Source: Halobacterium wangiae (GTDB lineage: Archaea > Halobacteriota > Halobacteria > Halobacteriales > Halobacteriaceae). From it: DNA of 64,000 nt. Every line of letters begins with the position of its first letter. Positions within the stretch are counted from its first letter, which is position 1. The notes under the pieces were generated by a model. That model was not told where the DNA came from and did not search any database. It saw only the letters and a program-made list of their open reading frames with translations. Below are positions 1 through 10,043 of this stretch, piece after piece. The stretch covers positions 744,001 through 808,000 of the forward strand of contig NZ_CP089588.1 of assembly GCF_021249345.1 (NCBI RefSeq), given 5' to 3'. A program made the position numbers and the translations under genes.

Positions 1-619
1 TCGCGAGGATGGTGAGTGTCACCGCAGCAGCGGCCGCAAGGTCGTGTGCGGCCAGCGAGTGGTCGAAGCCCATCCTAGTCTGTTCGGCGCGCAGCAGCGT
101 GTGGTGGGGACCGCCGGCGACCTGCAGGAAGTAGTCGACGAGGTCGTTGAAGCCGTACCAGCCGACGGCGACGGCGACGGCGCCGACGGAGAACGTCGCG
201 TAGCGGTGGATGACGAACGCCTGCACCGCCATCCCGACGTGGCTCACGACGAGGAACCAGTACATCGCCCACCAGAGGCTGCCCTGGCCGTTGACGACCA
301 GCTGGACGAACGGCGTCCACAGTCCGAGTTTGAGACAGCCGAAGAACGCCAGCGCGTGCAGCCAGTCGGCGTCGTAGTCGAGTTTGTAGGCGGCCAGCGA
401 CAGCGCGATGAACAGCGTGGCGACGGGGCTGTCGGGGACGAGCGCCCACGCGACCAGCGGCGTCTCGACGAACTGGACGCGGTAGTACCAGAAGCCGAAG
501 GCGGTCCCCGCGAGGTTGACGGCGACGATGACCCACGCGAACCGGAGCGCGAAATCCTCCAGCCACTCGGGCAGCGGCGCGACGTACCAGGGGAGCGACG
601 CTCTCGACGGCAGCGACAT
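1..619 (-). CDS. DUF1405 family membrane protein (3' end off window)
   Basis: The reverse strand reads as one open frame from the ATG at 619 to the window edge, giving 206 residues without a stop, so the C-terminus is missing. It begins MSLPSRASLPWYVAPLPEW and then has about five hydrophobic segments (near residues 24-48, 57-75, 84-110, 112-135 and 140-165). Aromatic and His residues in the loops, such as GGPHHTLLRAEQ, fit the DUF1405 (YpjA-like) family common in haloarchaea. The function is unknown. It is transcribed in the same direction as the FNT-UspA gene just upstream, with a 57-nt gap. Confidence 0.7.
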   Translation of the reverse strand, partial: MSLPSRASLPWYVAPLPEWLEDFALRFAWVIVAVNLAGTAFGFWYYRVQFVETPLVAWALVPDSPVATLFIALSLAAYKLDYDADWLHALAFFGCLKLGLWTPFVQLVVNGQGSLWWAMYWFLVVSHVGMAVQAFVIHRYATFSVGAVAVAVGWYGFNDLVDYFLQVAGGPHHTLLRAEQTRMGFDHSLAAHDLAAAAAVTLTILA

Positions 620-676
620 AGCTGGTCGTCTCGCGAGCGGCGCAAAGCTCTGGCGGTCTCTCCCGTCGCGACGGCC

Positions 677-2488
677 CTACCGACCGAACAGCCGGTCGCG
701 GATGCTCCGGGGGGACGCACGCTCGGCCAGCAGTATCGACCCGTCGAAGTGGGTGACGACGTCGACGTGCAGCGAGTCGGTGACGAGCCGGGAGAGCAGC
801 CCCTGTTCGGTCGCACCCACGAGCAGGAGGGAGTGGTCGGCGGCCTCGTCGACGATGGCACCTTCCACGTCCCCGGAGTCGTCGACGACCAGGTCGGCGT
901 CCGACAGGTCGTGGTCGGCGGCCCAGTCGGCGAGGAACTGCTCGCCGGCCTCGCGTTCGTCGGGAAGGGGGGCGACCCGCAGGAGCGTGACGGCCGCGCC
1001 GGCGGTTTCGCGGAGCGCTCGCGCGACGTCGGCGTTCAGGTCGGCGTGGACGTTGTCCGCGACCGGCAGCAGGATGCGGGAGGCGTCCAGTCCGCGGTCC
1101 CGGAACACGAGGACGTCGGCGGGCAGCCGGTTCGTGAGTTCGTCGAGCGGCCGTTCCGCGCGGCCCTTCGACCAGAGGCGGTCCTCGGCCCACCCCATCA
1201 CCACGAGGTCCGCGTGCTCGCGCTCCGCGATGTCGAAGATCTCCTCGAACGAGCGGTGGGAGACGACGGTCGACGTCTCGTAGTCGACGTCGAAGCCCGC
1301 CGCTACCTCCCGGATGTCGCCGAGTAGTTCGTCGGAGTTCGCGACGATCCGGTCGCGCTGGTCGACGCGGTACCCCCGGGGCGTCCGGTCGGGCATCTGG
1401 ACGACGTGGACGACGTGGACGGTGGCGCCGTCCGTCCGGGTGGCGAGCGTGCACGCCAGTTCCACGAGGTTGGACTCGGTCCGTGGGTTCGAGATGGGGA
1501 CGACGATGCGGTAGTCGTCCTCACCGTTCCCGTGACCCTCGGCGGTGTCGACGATGGGAACGTACGAGCGGCCCACCAGTCCGCCGAAGAGCCACTCGCG
1601 GAGCGAGAGCTGTCGGTCCACGCCCTCGAAGCGGGCCGAGGAGATCCGGTGTTCCGTCGTCTGGAAGTAGTTGACGACGGTGACGAGGACGACTCCGCCG
1701 ACGGTGTTCCCCAGGAGTACGGGGAGGACGAACTCCACGAGGCCGACGGCCACCGCGAGGTCGCCTTCGAGGACGAGGTACACCATCTCGGTGAACGAGA
1801 CGACCGAGTGGTAGAGACCGCCGAGCGGAATCGCCAGGAACGCGATGTAGACGACCACGAGCCGTGATATCGTGTCCTGGGCGGCGTACTCGACCCAGAC
1901 CACGCCCGCGACGATGAACCCCGCGAACGCGGCCTTCGAGAAGAGGCTCCACCACGCGGTCCCGACGCCGGTGTGGCCGAGGTACGACGCCACCGCCGCA
2001 GCCTCCGGCGAGATGACGCCGCCGAAGACCAGCGCGGCCGCGCCGAGCGCCCCGCCCGTGAAGTTGCCGGCGAGCACGACCGTCCAGTTGCGCAACAGCG
2101 CCGGGACGCTCGCCAGTCGTTCGAGCGTCAGCGCGACCGGCGGCAGCGTGTTCTCGGTGTACAGCTGGTAGCCGCCGATGATGATGTAGATGAACCCGAG
2201 GGGGTACAGCAGTGCGCGCACCACGGAGTCGCTGCCGGTCGTCGCGGTCAGCGAGACGTACAGCATGAACGTGACCGTTATCGCGAACCCACCGGCGAGC
2301 GCGCTGAAGAACAGTTCGCGGCTGCCGGACGTGATCTCTTCGTCGGCCGCGGCGACGATGCGCTGGAATATCTCGTCGGAGGAGAACCGGTCGCGGACGA
2401 CCGACCCGACCGCTGGTGCACCGCTCCGAGAGCGCTCGACGGCGTCGCGAACGCCCGTCTCGGGGTCCCGCGGGTCACGGTCTGCCAT
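677..2488 (-). CDS. Formate/nitrite transporter (FNT) family channel fused to two UspA domains
   Basis: This 603-residue protein has a short acidic N-terminus and then a six-helix FNT-like channel domain (about residues 45-300). The channel part includes GGFAITVTFMLYVS, NFTGGALGAAALVFGG and a late LLGNTVGGVVLV half-repeat. Two universal stress protein-like domains follow (about 320-450 and 460-590), for example ADLVVMGWAEDR and HSLLLVGATEQG. FNT proteins are pentameric channels for small monovalent anions such as formate or nitrite; UspA domains often bind nucleotides. I infer a nucleotide-gated anion channel; the substrate cannot be read from sequence. A TATA-like box near 2508-2517 fits a leaderless start at 2488. 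Confidence 0.8.
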   Translation of the reverse strand: MADRDPRDPETGVRDAVERSRSGAPAVGSVVRDRFSSDEIFQRIVAAADEEITSGSRELFFSALAGGFAITVTFMLYVSLTATTGSDSVVRALLYPLGFIYIIIGGYQLYTENTLPPVALTLERLASVPALLRNWTVVLAGNFTGGALGAAALVFGGVISPEAAAVASYLGHTGVGTAWWSLFSKAAFAGFIVAGVVWVEYAAQDTISRLVVVYIAFLAIPLGGLYHSVVSFTEMVYLVLEGDLAVAVGLVEFVLPVLLGNTVGGVVLVTVVNYFQTTEHRISSARFEGVDRQLSLREWLFGGLVGRSYVPIVDTAEGHGNGEDDYRIVVPISNPRTESNLVELACTLATRTDGATVHVVHVVQMPDRTPRGYRVDQRDRIVANSDELLGDIREVAAGFDVDYETSTVVSHRSFEEIFDIAEREHADLVVMGWAEDRLWSKGRAERPLDELTNRLPADVLVFRDRGLDASRILLPVADNVHADLNADVARALRETAGAAVTLLRVAPLPDEREAGEQFLADWAADHDLSDADLVVDDSGDVEGAIVDEAADHSLLLVGATEQGLLSRLVTDSLHVDVVTHFDGSILLAERASPRSIRDRLFGR

Positions 2489-2634
2489 TGGTGGCGGTAT
2501 TTCGTTCGGAAACTAAGTGCTTGGCATCTTTGCTACTGGGAGCGTCACGTCGGCCATCGGTCGGGAACCAACTCGAGGGACGACACGCCTCCGCAACCGG
2601 TACGCATTAACAGTTCCCGGCGAAACCAACTCGT

Positions 2635-3543
2635 ATGGCTACCGAGACCGACCTCGAGGAACTCCGTCGAGGCAGCGAACTCGTGAAGCGCGGCTTCGCG
2701 AAGATGCAGAAAGGCGGCGTCATCATGGACGTAGTCGACGCCGAGCAGGCGAAGATAGCGGAGGAGGCGGGCGCCGTCGCAGTGATGGCGCTCGAAGCAG
2801 TCCCCGCAGACATCCGGAAGCGCGGCGGCGTCGCGCGGATGGCCGACCCCGCGGACGTGAGCGAGATCGTCGACTCCGTCTCCATCCCGGTGATGGGGAA
2901 GTCCCGCATCGGCCACACGAAGGAGGCCGAGATTCTCCAGGCGGTGGGCGTGGACATGATCGACGAGTCCGAGGTGCTGACGCCCGCGGACGACAAGTAC
3001 CACATCGACAAGCGCGACTTCACGGCGCCGTTCGTCTGCGGCGCGCGGAACCTCGGCGAGGCGCTCCGGCGCATCGACGAGGGCGCGGCGATGATCCGCA
3101 CGAAGGGCGAGGCCGGCACGGGCGACGTGAACCAGGCCGTCCACCACCAGCGCACCATCAAGGGCGCCATCCGCGAACTCGAGGGGATGACCCACGAGGA
3201 GCGCGAGCACTACGCCCGCGACATCGAGGCGCCCGCGGAACTCGTCCACGAGACCGCGGAGATGGGACGCCTGCCGGTCGTGAACTTCGCGGCGGGCGGC
3301 ATCGCGACGCCCGCGGACGCGGCGCTGATGATGCACCACGAGTGCGACGGCATCTTCGTCGGCTCCGGTATCTTCGGCGCGGAGGACCCCGAGGCGATGG
3401 GCCGCGCAATCGTGGACGCCGTGAACAACTGGGACGACGCCGAGCGACTCGCGGACATCTCCTCGAACATCGGTTCCGGCATGAAGGGCGAGGCGAACGT
3501 CGACCTGCCCGAGGAGGAGAAGATGCAGAACCGCGGGAACTGA
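2635..3543 (+). CDS. pdxS: Pyridoxal 5'-phosphate synthase lyase subunit PdxS
   Basis: PdxS condenses ribose 5-phosphate, glyceraldehyde 3-phosphate and ammonia to PLP and works with the glutaminase PdxT, which is not in this window. The 302 residues cover the whole family length. Typical stretches are [16 protein letters not shown] near the N-terminus, [31 protein letters not shown] (with a conserved lysine) and [17 protein letters not shown] for the phosphate-binding part of the TIM barrel. A TATA-like box at about 2604-2611 is 27 nt before the ATG, supporting a leaderless start. It ends facing the convergent membrane-protein gene. Confidence 0.96.
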   Translation: MATETDLEELRRGSELVKRGFAKMQKGGVIMDVVDAEQAKIAEEAGAVAVMALEAVPADIRKRGGVARMADPADVSEIVDSVSIPVMGKSRIGHTKEAEILQAVGVDMIDESEVLTPADDKYHIDKRDFTAPFVCGARNLGEALRRIDEGAAMIRTKGEAGTGDVNQAVHHQRTIKGAIRELEGMTHEEREHYARDIEAPAELVHETAEMGRLPVVNFAAGGIATPADAALMMHHECDGIFVGSGIFGAEDPEAMGRAIVDAVNNWDDAERLADISSNIGSGMKGEANVDLPEEEKMQNRGN

Positions 3544-3566
3544 CGGGCCGAACGTACCGACCCCCG

Positions 3567-3571
3567 TTTTT
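3567..3571 (+). terminator. T-tract between pdxS and the convergent gene
   Basis: A run of five T residues follows a C/G-rich stretch 24 nt after the pdxS stop. Archaeal RNA polymerase terminates at such U-rich tracts. The gap to the convergent gene is only 27 nt, so it is the only obvious candidate. Confidence 0.4.
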
Positions 3572-4374
3572 CAGAAGCCGCCCCAGCGGAGGTACACCAT
3601 CACCGCGACGACGGCGAGCTGGAGCACGCCCTGCACGCCCGCGAGTTTCGCGTTCCGCATGCCGATGTCGCCGATGAGCTGGACGTCCGGGTCGTCGGAG
3701 ACCATCTCCCTGTACATCCGGACTTCGCCGGGCATCAACACCCCGAACCCGACGACGGTGAGCGCCGCGACGATGGCGAGCGCGGCGGCGATGGCGTGGT
3801 TGGTCATGGCGAACCCGGGGAGCGCGACGGCGAGGTAGGCCCCGCTGCCGAGGGCGGCGACGCCGAACCACGCCTGCCACCGCCAGTCGCCGAACGCGTC
3901 GAGCTGCCAGCCGATGAGGAGCAGCGCCGGGACGAGCGTGACGGCCGTGAAGATGGCGAGCCACGCGTCAGCGGCGGGGAACAACGACATCCGGAGTGCG
4001 AGCGTGATGCCGCCCGCGATGGTGACGAGCGCGAGCGTCGGCAGCAGGAACGTCATCTTCGGGGTAAATCGCTGGAAGACGTTCGCGCGCTCGTCGACGT
4101 CGAGACCACCGAGGACGGGACCGAGCACCATCGCCATGAAGAGGTCGATGCCCGTCCAGAGCACGCCCGCCATCACGTGGACGTACGTGTGGTGGATGCG
4201 GTTCGCGACGGTCGTCGCGTAGACGAGCGCGGCCACCGGAACGAGCACTGCACCCGCGGCGAACGCCGGGTTCGCGCGCGCTGCCATCCCGCGAATCGTG
4301 CCGCGAACGGTCGTCCGCCGTCCTCCGCTGGTCGTGCCCGGTGGAACGTCGGGTCGTGACTCGTGACCTGCCAT
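3571..4374 (-). CDS. Seven-helix membrane protein, CopD/DUF2269-like
   Basis: The 267 residues start with a 30-residue polar N-terminus followed by about seven transmembrane segments. The second segment begins YVHVMAGVLWTGIDLFM, with a His before the helix and a Trp inside it, which recalls CopD and DUF2269 membrane proteins. That resemblance is my inference; no substrate can be assigned. The ATG at 4374 lies about 27 nt from a TATA-like stretch (4399-4409 on the reverse strand), so this start is preferred over the internal Met at residue 30. Confidence 0.6.
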   Translation of the reverse strand: MAGHESRPDVPPGTTSGGRRTTVRGTIRGMAARANPAFAAGAVLVPVAALVYATTVANRIHHTYVHVMAGVLWTGIDLFMAMVLGPVLGGLDVDERANVFQRFTPKMTFLLPTLALVTIAGGITLALRMSLFPAADAWLAIFTAVTLVPALLLIGWQLDAFGDWRWQAWFGVAALGSGAYLAVALPGFAMTNHAIAAALAIVAALTVVGFGVLMPGEVRMYREMVSDDPDVQLIGDIGMRNAKLAGVQGVLQLAVVAVMVYLRWGGF

Positions 4375-4820
4375 AGATAGTCGATTGTTTCAATCGCGTT
4401 TCATAATCGTTTCGCCGCGACCCGAGCGAGCGGGGAGTGGGACTGCGCGCGGCTCGCGGCTTCGCCGCTCGCTCGGTCCGCGATCTCCCTTCGGTCGACT
4501 ACGCGCGGTTCACGGTTCGCTTCGCTCACCGTTCACTCTATCCGCGGTCTCGCTGCGCTCGACCGCGCGCGCCGCTCGCCATCCCGAAAATCCCGCCACT
4601 TCTGGGTCGAACCGCGTCGATTTCTCGAATCGCCGACAACGAGACATACGGTGTCACCCCAAGACCTAATATCTCCTTTGAGGTGCCGCCGTCTTGCGAT
4701 TCGCTGAATCCTCCCCTGACGACCGTGAACGATTCCCGCGCGACAGCGTCTGTCAGGGGGAAACACGTAAATACGAGGGGGAGATGGGAGGTGGTACGAT
4801 GTCTCACAACGAGGCGCCCG
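4375..4820. other. Intergenic region with hairpin cluster and leuA promoter elements
   Basis: This 446-nt stretch has no credible gene. Between about 4440 and 4580 it holds several short GC-rich inverted repeats in a row, for example GCGGC-TTC-GCCGC and an ACGGT/ACCGT pair. Further down are a TATA-like TAATAT (4667-4672), an 8-bp inverted repeat CCCCTGAC/GTCAGGGG (4713-4720 and 4752-4759), a second TATA-like TAAATA (4768-4773) and a GGAGGTG Shine-Dalgarno (4787-4793). The reverse-strand promoter of the 7-TM gene is at its left end. Confidence 0.6.
4768..4773 (+). promoter_or_regulatory. TATA-like box upstream of leuA
   Basis: TAAATA is centred about 28 nt before the ATG at 4799, the spacing seen at many genes in this window. 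It would make that ATG the 5' end of the mRNA. A second box at 4667-4672 would give a leader of about 100 nt that includes the GGAGGTG at 4787-4793. Confidence 0.45.
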
Positions 4821-6020
<1,200 letters not shown>

Positions 6021-6052
6021 TGGCCGGCAACGATTGCGCGACCAGCAACGGC

Positions 6053-6058
6053 TTTATG
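6053..6058 (+). promoter_or_regulatory. TATA box of the ilvB leader transcript
   Basis: TTTATG sits 28 nt before the ATG at 6084, so transcription should begin at or next to that ATG. This is independent support for the short leader ORF being the first translated unit of the ilv-leu operon. Confidence 0.55.
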
Positions 6059-6083
6059 CGACGAGCCACTGCTGACACGTACG

Positions 6084-6155
6084 ATGCAGTCCCACACCGC
6101 ACTCCCCGGTTCGCCCGTGGTCAGCGGTGTGGCTGTCGGTATTGTAGGGGCGTAA
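6084..6155 (+). CDS. Putative branched-chain leader peptide of the ilv-leu operon
   Basis: A 23-residue ORF begins MQSHTALPGS at the predicted transcription start. Seven residues are branched-chain: L7, V12, V13, V16, V18, I20 and V21. Two hairpins overlap it: a perfect 9-bp stem (6092-6100 with 6124-6132), and a short stem at 6147-6160 whose GTAA loop contains the stop codon and which is followed by CCCTTTAT. This is the layout of a bacterial amino-acid attenuator. The leaderless promoter and the hairpins are what I see; the regulatory role is inference. It could instead be a chance ORF in a structured leader. Confidence 0.5.
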   Translation: MQSHTALPGSPVVSGVAVGIVGA

Positions 6156-6168
6156 GCTCCCCCTTTAT
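6147..6168 (+). terminator. Possible attenuator hairpin before ilvB
   Basis: GGGGC and GCTCCCC form a short stem around a GTAA tetraloop, with one G-U pair or a bulged T. C residues and TTTAT follow. The leader stop codon TAA lies inside the loop, so a terminating ribosome would melt the stem. The T-tract is short, so termination efficiency is uncertain. Confidence 0.4.
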
Positions 6169-6276
6169 CCATTCTCCACCGACCGAGTCGTTCCAGGAAA
6201 ATCCGACAGCCACTGCAGCATCCGCAATGAAACCGACAGCAACGAACCGCGACACGACACCACGGGAGGGGTATCG

Positions 6277-8085
6277 ATGACAGATCAGGGCGCAGTGCCG
6301 GAGTTCGGCGACAGCGAGCGTCCACACGAGGAGGAAGCGACCGAACGAGCGGCGGAGGACGACAGCTCCGCAGAGTCGACTGAAGACGCCGAGCCCACGA
6401 CGCGAACCGGCGCGGAGTCGGTCGTCGCGTCCCTGGAGACGGCCGGCGTCGACACCGTCTTCGGCGTGCAGGGCGGCGCCATCATGCCCGTCTACGACGC
6501 GCTGTACGACTCCGACCTCTCGCACGTGACGATGGCCCACGAACAGGGTGCGGCCCACGCTGCGGACGCGTACGGCTCGGTGACCGGGAAGCCAGGCATC
6601 TGCATGGCCACCTCAGGACCGGGTGCGACGAACCTCGTCACCGGCATCGCCGACGCCGACATGGACTCCGAACCGGTCGTCGCGCTCACGGGCCAGGTGC
6701 CGACCGACCTCGTCGGGAACGACGCGTTCCAGGAGACGGACACCGTCGGCGTCACGACCCCGGTCACGAAGTCGAACTACTTCGCGTCGAGTTCCGACAC
6801 GGTCGGCGAGGACGTCAGCACGGCGTTCGCGCTCGCCGAACACGGCCGGCAGGGACCGACACTCGTCGACCTTCCCAAGGACGTGACGCTGGGCGAGACG
6901 GACGTCGAACCGAGCGAGCCGTCGGTGCCGGACACCGTCAGCGTGCGCGAGCACGCCAGCGACGAGGACGTCGCGGCCGCCGCCGAGACCATCGCCGAAG
7001 CGGACCGACCCGTGATTCTGGCGGGCGGCGGCGTCGTGAAGGGCGACGCCACCGAGGCGGTTCGGGCGTTCGCGACCGAACACGAGATTCCCGTCGTCAC
7101 GACGATGCCTGGTATCGGCGCGTTCCCGGAGGACCACGACCTCGCCATGGAGATGGCGGGCATGCACGGCACCGGCTACGCGAACATGGCGGTGACGATG
7201 GCCGACTGCATGCTGGCGGTCGGCACGCGCTTCGACGACCGCCTGACCGGCGGCGTCGACTCGTTCGCGCCGGACGCGGAACTCGTCCACGTCGACATCG
7301 ACCCCGCGGAGATCTCGAAGAACATCGAGGCCGACCACCCGCTGGTCGGGGACGCGGGCACCGTCGTCGAGCAACTGGCCGACGCGATGCCGGCCTCCCC
7401 CGACACCGGGGAGTGGGTCGCGCAGTGCGCCGAGTGGAAGACGGAGTACTCGATGGACTACGCGGTCCACGAGGACGACCCGGTGAAACCCCAGTACGTC
7501 GTCGAGACCGTCGACGCGGCCACCGACGACGACACCGTCGTCACGACCGGCGTCGGGCAACACCAGATGTGGGCCTGCCAGTACTGGACGTACACACAGC
7601 CCCGGACGTGGATCTCCTCCCACGGCCTCGGGACGATGGGGTACGGGCTGCCCGCGGCCATCGGCGCGCGCGTCGCCGCGGACGACGACCAGTCGGTCGT
7701 CTGCTTCGACGGCGACGGGTCGTTCATGATGACCTGCCAGGAGCTGATCGTCGCGGTGCGCGAACAGCTCGACATCACGGTGTTCGTGCTGAACAACGAG
7801 GCCATCGGGATGGTCCGGCAGTGGCAGGACGCGTTCTTCGACGGCCGCCGGATGGCCTCGGAGTATCCCTGGGTGCCGAAGTTCGACGAACTCGCCGAGG
7901 CGTTCGGCGCGACGGGCTTCCGCATCGAGGAGTACGACGACGTGCCGGACACCGTCGAAGCAGCGCTCGCCGTCGACGGCCCCTCGGTCGTGGACGTCTA
8001 CATCGACCCAACGGAGAACGTCTACCCGATGGTGCCGTCGGGCGGCGACAACGGCCAGTTCGCGCTCTCGGAGGACCAGCTATGA
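6277..8085 (+). CDS. ilvB: Acetolactate synthase large (catalytic) subunit
   Basis: IlvB joins two pyruvates to 2-acetolactate (valine/leucine) or pyruvate and 2-oxobutyrate to acetohydroxybutyrate (isoleucine), using ThDP, Mg2+ and FAD. The 602 residues begin with an acidic, Glu-rich tail of about 45 residues before the PYR domain ([17 protein letters not shown] in [15 protein letters not shown] activates ThDP). The central FAD domain follows, then the PP domain with [12 protein letters not shown] and a downstream LNNEAIG that complete the ThDP/Mg motif. The stop codon overlaps the ilvN start (ATGA), so the two subunits are probably translationally coupled. Confidence 0.95.
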   Translation: MTDQGAVPEFGDSERPHEEEATERAAEDDSSAESTEDAEPTTRTGAESVVASLETAGVDTVFGVQGGAIMPVYDALYDSDLSHVTMAHEQGAAHAADAYGSVTGKPGICMATSGPGATNLVTGIADADMDSEPVVALTGQVPTDLVGNDAFQETDTVGVTTPVTKSNYFASSSDTVGEDVSTAFALAEHGRQGPTLVDLPKDVTLGETDVEPSEPSVPDTVSVREHASDEDVAAAAETIAEADRPVILAGGGVVKGDATEAVRAFATEHEIPVVTTMPGIGAFPEDHDLAMEMAGMHGTGYANMAVTMADCMLAVGTRFDDRLTGGVDSFAPDAELVHVDIDPAEISKNIEADHPLVGDAGTVVEQLADAMPASPDTGEWVAQCAEWKTEYSMDYAVHEDDPVKPQYVVETVDAATDDDTVVTTGVGQHQMWACQYWTYTQPRTWISSHGLGTMGYGLPAAIGARVAADDDQSVVCFDGDGSFMMTCQELIVAVREQLDITVFVLNNEAIGMVRQWQDAFFDGRRMASEYPWVPKFDELAEAFGATGFRIEEYDDVPDTVEAALAVDGPSVVDVYIDPTENVYPMVPSGGDNGQFALSEDQL

Positions 8086-8708
8086 GCGAGCGACAGGACC
8101 AGCAGGGCCTGCGGGGGCCGGCCCCGGAGGACCGGCAGCGACCCACGGGCCGCCGGAACGCCCAGGGCATCCGCATCGACCCGGAGACGGAGGCCGAACA
8201 CCCGCCGCGCCGCACCGTCATCTCCGCGCTCGTCGAACACGAGCCGGGCGTGCTGGCGCGCGTCTCCGGGCTGTTCAGCCGACGACAGTTCAACATCGAG
8301 TCGCTGACCGTCGCGGACACCCAGAACGACGACTGGGCGCGCATCACCGTCGTCGTCGAGGAACCGGACCCCGGCATCGACCAGGTCGAGAAGCAACTCG
8401 AGAAGGTCGTCCCGGTCATCCACGTCCGCGAACTCGCAGCGGACGCCGTGACGCGGGAGCTCGTGGTGGTGAAGGTGGACGCGGACCGACCGAACGAGGT
8501 CCACGCCATCACGGAGATGTACGGCGGGAAGACCCTCGACGCCGGTCCCCGGACGATCACGGTCGAGTTGACCGGCGACGAGCAGAAGATAGACGACGCC
8601 ATCGACGCCTTCCGTCAGTTCGGCATCCGCGAGATCGCGCGGACCGGACAGACGGCGCTGGCGCGTGGCGAGACCAAGACAGCAGTCGTTCCAGAGTACC
8701 TCAAATGA
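8082..8708 (+). CDS. ilvN: Acetolactate synthase small (regulatory) subunit
   Basis: This 208-residue protein carries an ACT domain (about residues 46-120; [20 protein letters not shown] and [11 protein letters not shown]), the usual valine-feedback site of the enzyme, and a C-terminal ALS_SS_C region. About 45 polar residues precede the ACT domain. The start ATG at 8082 overlaps the ilvB stop, which fixes this start over longer upstream frames. It also overlaps ilvC by four bases. Confidence 0.93.
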   Translation: MSERQDQQGLRGPAPEDRQRPTGRRNAQGIRIDPETEAEHPPRRTVISALVEHEPGVLARVSGLFSRRQFNIESLTVADTQNDDWARITVVVEEPDPGIDQVEKQLEKVVPVIHVRELAADAVTRELVVVKVDADRPNEVHAITEMYGGKTLDAGPRTITVELTGDEQKIDDAIDAFRQFGIREIARTGQTALARGETKTAVVPEYLK

Positions 8709-9772
8709 CAGAGACAGATTTCACGCAGCCAGTGTACCACGAATCGGACGTAGACCGACGACACGTCGACGACAAGACCGTCGCCGTGCTCGGCTACGGC
8801 AGCCAGGGCCACGCCCACGCACAGAACCTCGCGGACAGCGGCGTCGACGTCGTCGTGGGCCTCCGCGAGGACTCCTCGTCGCGGTCGGCCGCCGAGGCGG
8901 ACGGCCTGCGCGTCGAGACGCCGACGCAGGCGGCCAGCGAGGCCGACGTCGTCTCGATGCTCGTCCCGGACACCGCCCAGCCGTCTGTGTTCGCGGCCAT
9001 CGAACCCGAACTGGACGCCGGTGACACGCTCCAGTTCGCGCACGGCTTCAACATCCACTACGGTCAGATCGAACCGCCGGAGGACGTCGACGTGACGATG
9101 ATCGCGCCGAAGTCGCCCGGCCACCTCGTGCGCCGCAACTACGAGAACGGCGAGGGGACGCCCGCGCTGCTCGCCGTGTACCAGGACGCCACCGGTAGCG
9201 CCCGACAGGAGGCGCTCGCCTACGCCCACGCGCTCGGTTGCGCCCGCGCGGGCGTCGTCGAGACGACGTTCCGCGAGGAGACCGAGACCGACCTGTTCGG
9301 CGAGCAGGCCGTCCTCTGTGGCGGCATCGCCGAACTCACGAAGATGGGGTACGAGACGCTCGTCGACGCGGGCTACAGCCCCGAGATGGCGTACTTCGAG
9401 TGCATGAACGAGATCAAGCTCATCGTCGACCTGATGTACGAGGGTGGGCTGGCCGCGATGTGGGACTCCGTCTCCGACACTGCCGAGTACGGTGGCCTCA
9501 CGCGCGGTGAAGCGGTCATCGACGACGCCGTGCGAGAGAACATGGAGGAGGTCCTCGAGGAGGTCCAGAACGGCCAGTTCGCCACCGAGTGGGTGGCCGA
9601 GAACCAGGCCAACCGACCCTCGTACCGCCAGCGCCGCAAGGCCGAGCAGAACCACGAGATCGAGGACGTCGGCGAGCGCCTGCGCGCGCTGTTCGCGTGG
9701 GCCGACGAGGAGACCAACGAGGAGACTGCAGAGGAGCGCGAGCGAGAGCCGGAGGTGTCCGCGGATGACTGA
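8705..9772 (+). CDS. ilvC: Ketol-acid reductoisomerase
   Basis: IlvC isomerises and reduces acetolactate to 2,3-dihydroxyisovalerate with NAD(P)H. The Rossmann motif [19 protein letters not shown] is near residue 29. The metal-binding C-terminal knotted domain has [32 protein letters not shown] and a conserved AEYGGLTRG region. At 355 residues it is a short class I enzyme with an acidic C-terminal tail of about 30 residues. Start and stop both overlap neighbours, so it is inside the operon. Confidence 0.96.
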   Translation: MTETDFTQPVYHESDVDRRHVDDKTVAVLGYGSQGHAHAQNLADSGVDVVVGLREDSSSRSAAEADGLRVETPTQAASEADVVSMLVPDTAQPSVFAAIEPELDAGDTLQFAHGFNIHYGQIEPPEDVDVTMIAPKSPGHLVRRNYENGEGTPALLAVYQDATGSARQEALAYAHALGCARAGVVETTFREETETDLFGEQAVLCGGIAELTKMGYETLVDAGYSPEMAYFECMNEIKLIVDLMYEGGLAAMWDSVSDTAEYGGLTRGEAVIDDAVRENMEEVLEEVQNGQFATEWVAENQANRPSYRQRRKAEQNHEIEDVGERLRALFAWADEETNEETAEEREREPEVSADD

Positions 9773-10040
9773 GAAGACGATGCGGAGCGTCAGTCAGCGG
9801 AACCCCTCGGACCCCGCGAACGTGTTCGGACGCGTGTTCCGACGCGGGCCGACGGTCGCCACAGACGGTGGCGAACGGGAGGGCGCCGAGGACGCGGACG
9901 AGGAGACCGACGAGGAACGCTCGCCCGCCGAGCAGAAGATGAAGGACGTCGACCAGACCCCGCCGAACGAAGCAGACGACGTCAACCGCGTCTGGGAACG
10001 CGGCGGCGAGCCACCCGTACCGGAGACGGCCGAGGAGTAA
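9765..10040 (+). CDS. Small acidic protein of the ilv-leu operon, unknown function
   Basis: The 91-residue product starts [20 protein letters not shown] and is rich in Asp, Glu and Pro with no cysteine and no membrane segment. It begins inside the ilvC stop region (8-nt overlap) and ends 3 nt before leuC, so it is co-translated with the pathway enzymes. I do not recognise a domain. Its position between a reductoisomerase and an isomerase suggests a tethering or regulatory role, which is only an inference. Confidence 0.75.
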   Translation: MTEKTMRSVSQRNPSDPANVFGRVFRRGPTVATDGGEREGAEDADEETDEERSPAEQKMKDVDQTPPNEADDVNRVWERGGEPPVPETAEE

Positions 10041-10043
10041 CTG

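Noticed and set aside
4437-4820. A long N-terminal extension of LeuA reaching back to 4437
   Set aside because: The added 128 residues cross the hairpin cluster and promoter boxes and have no family match.
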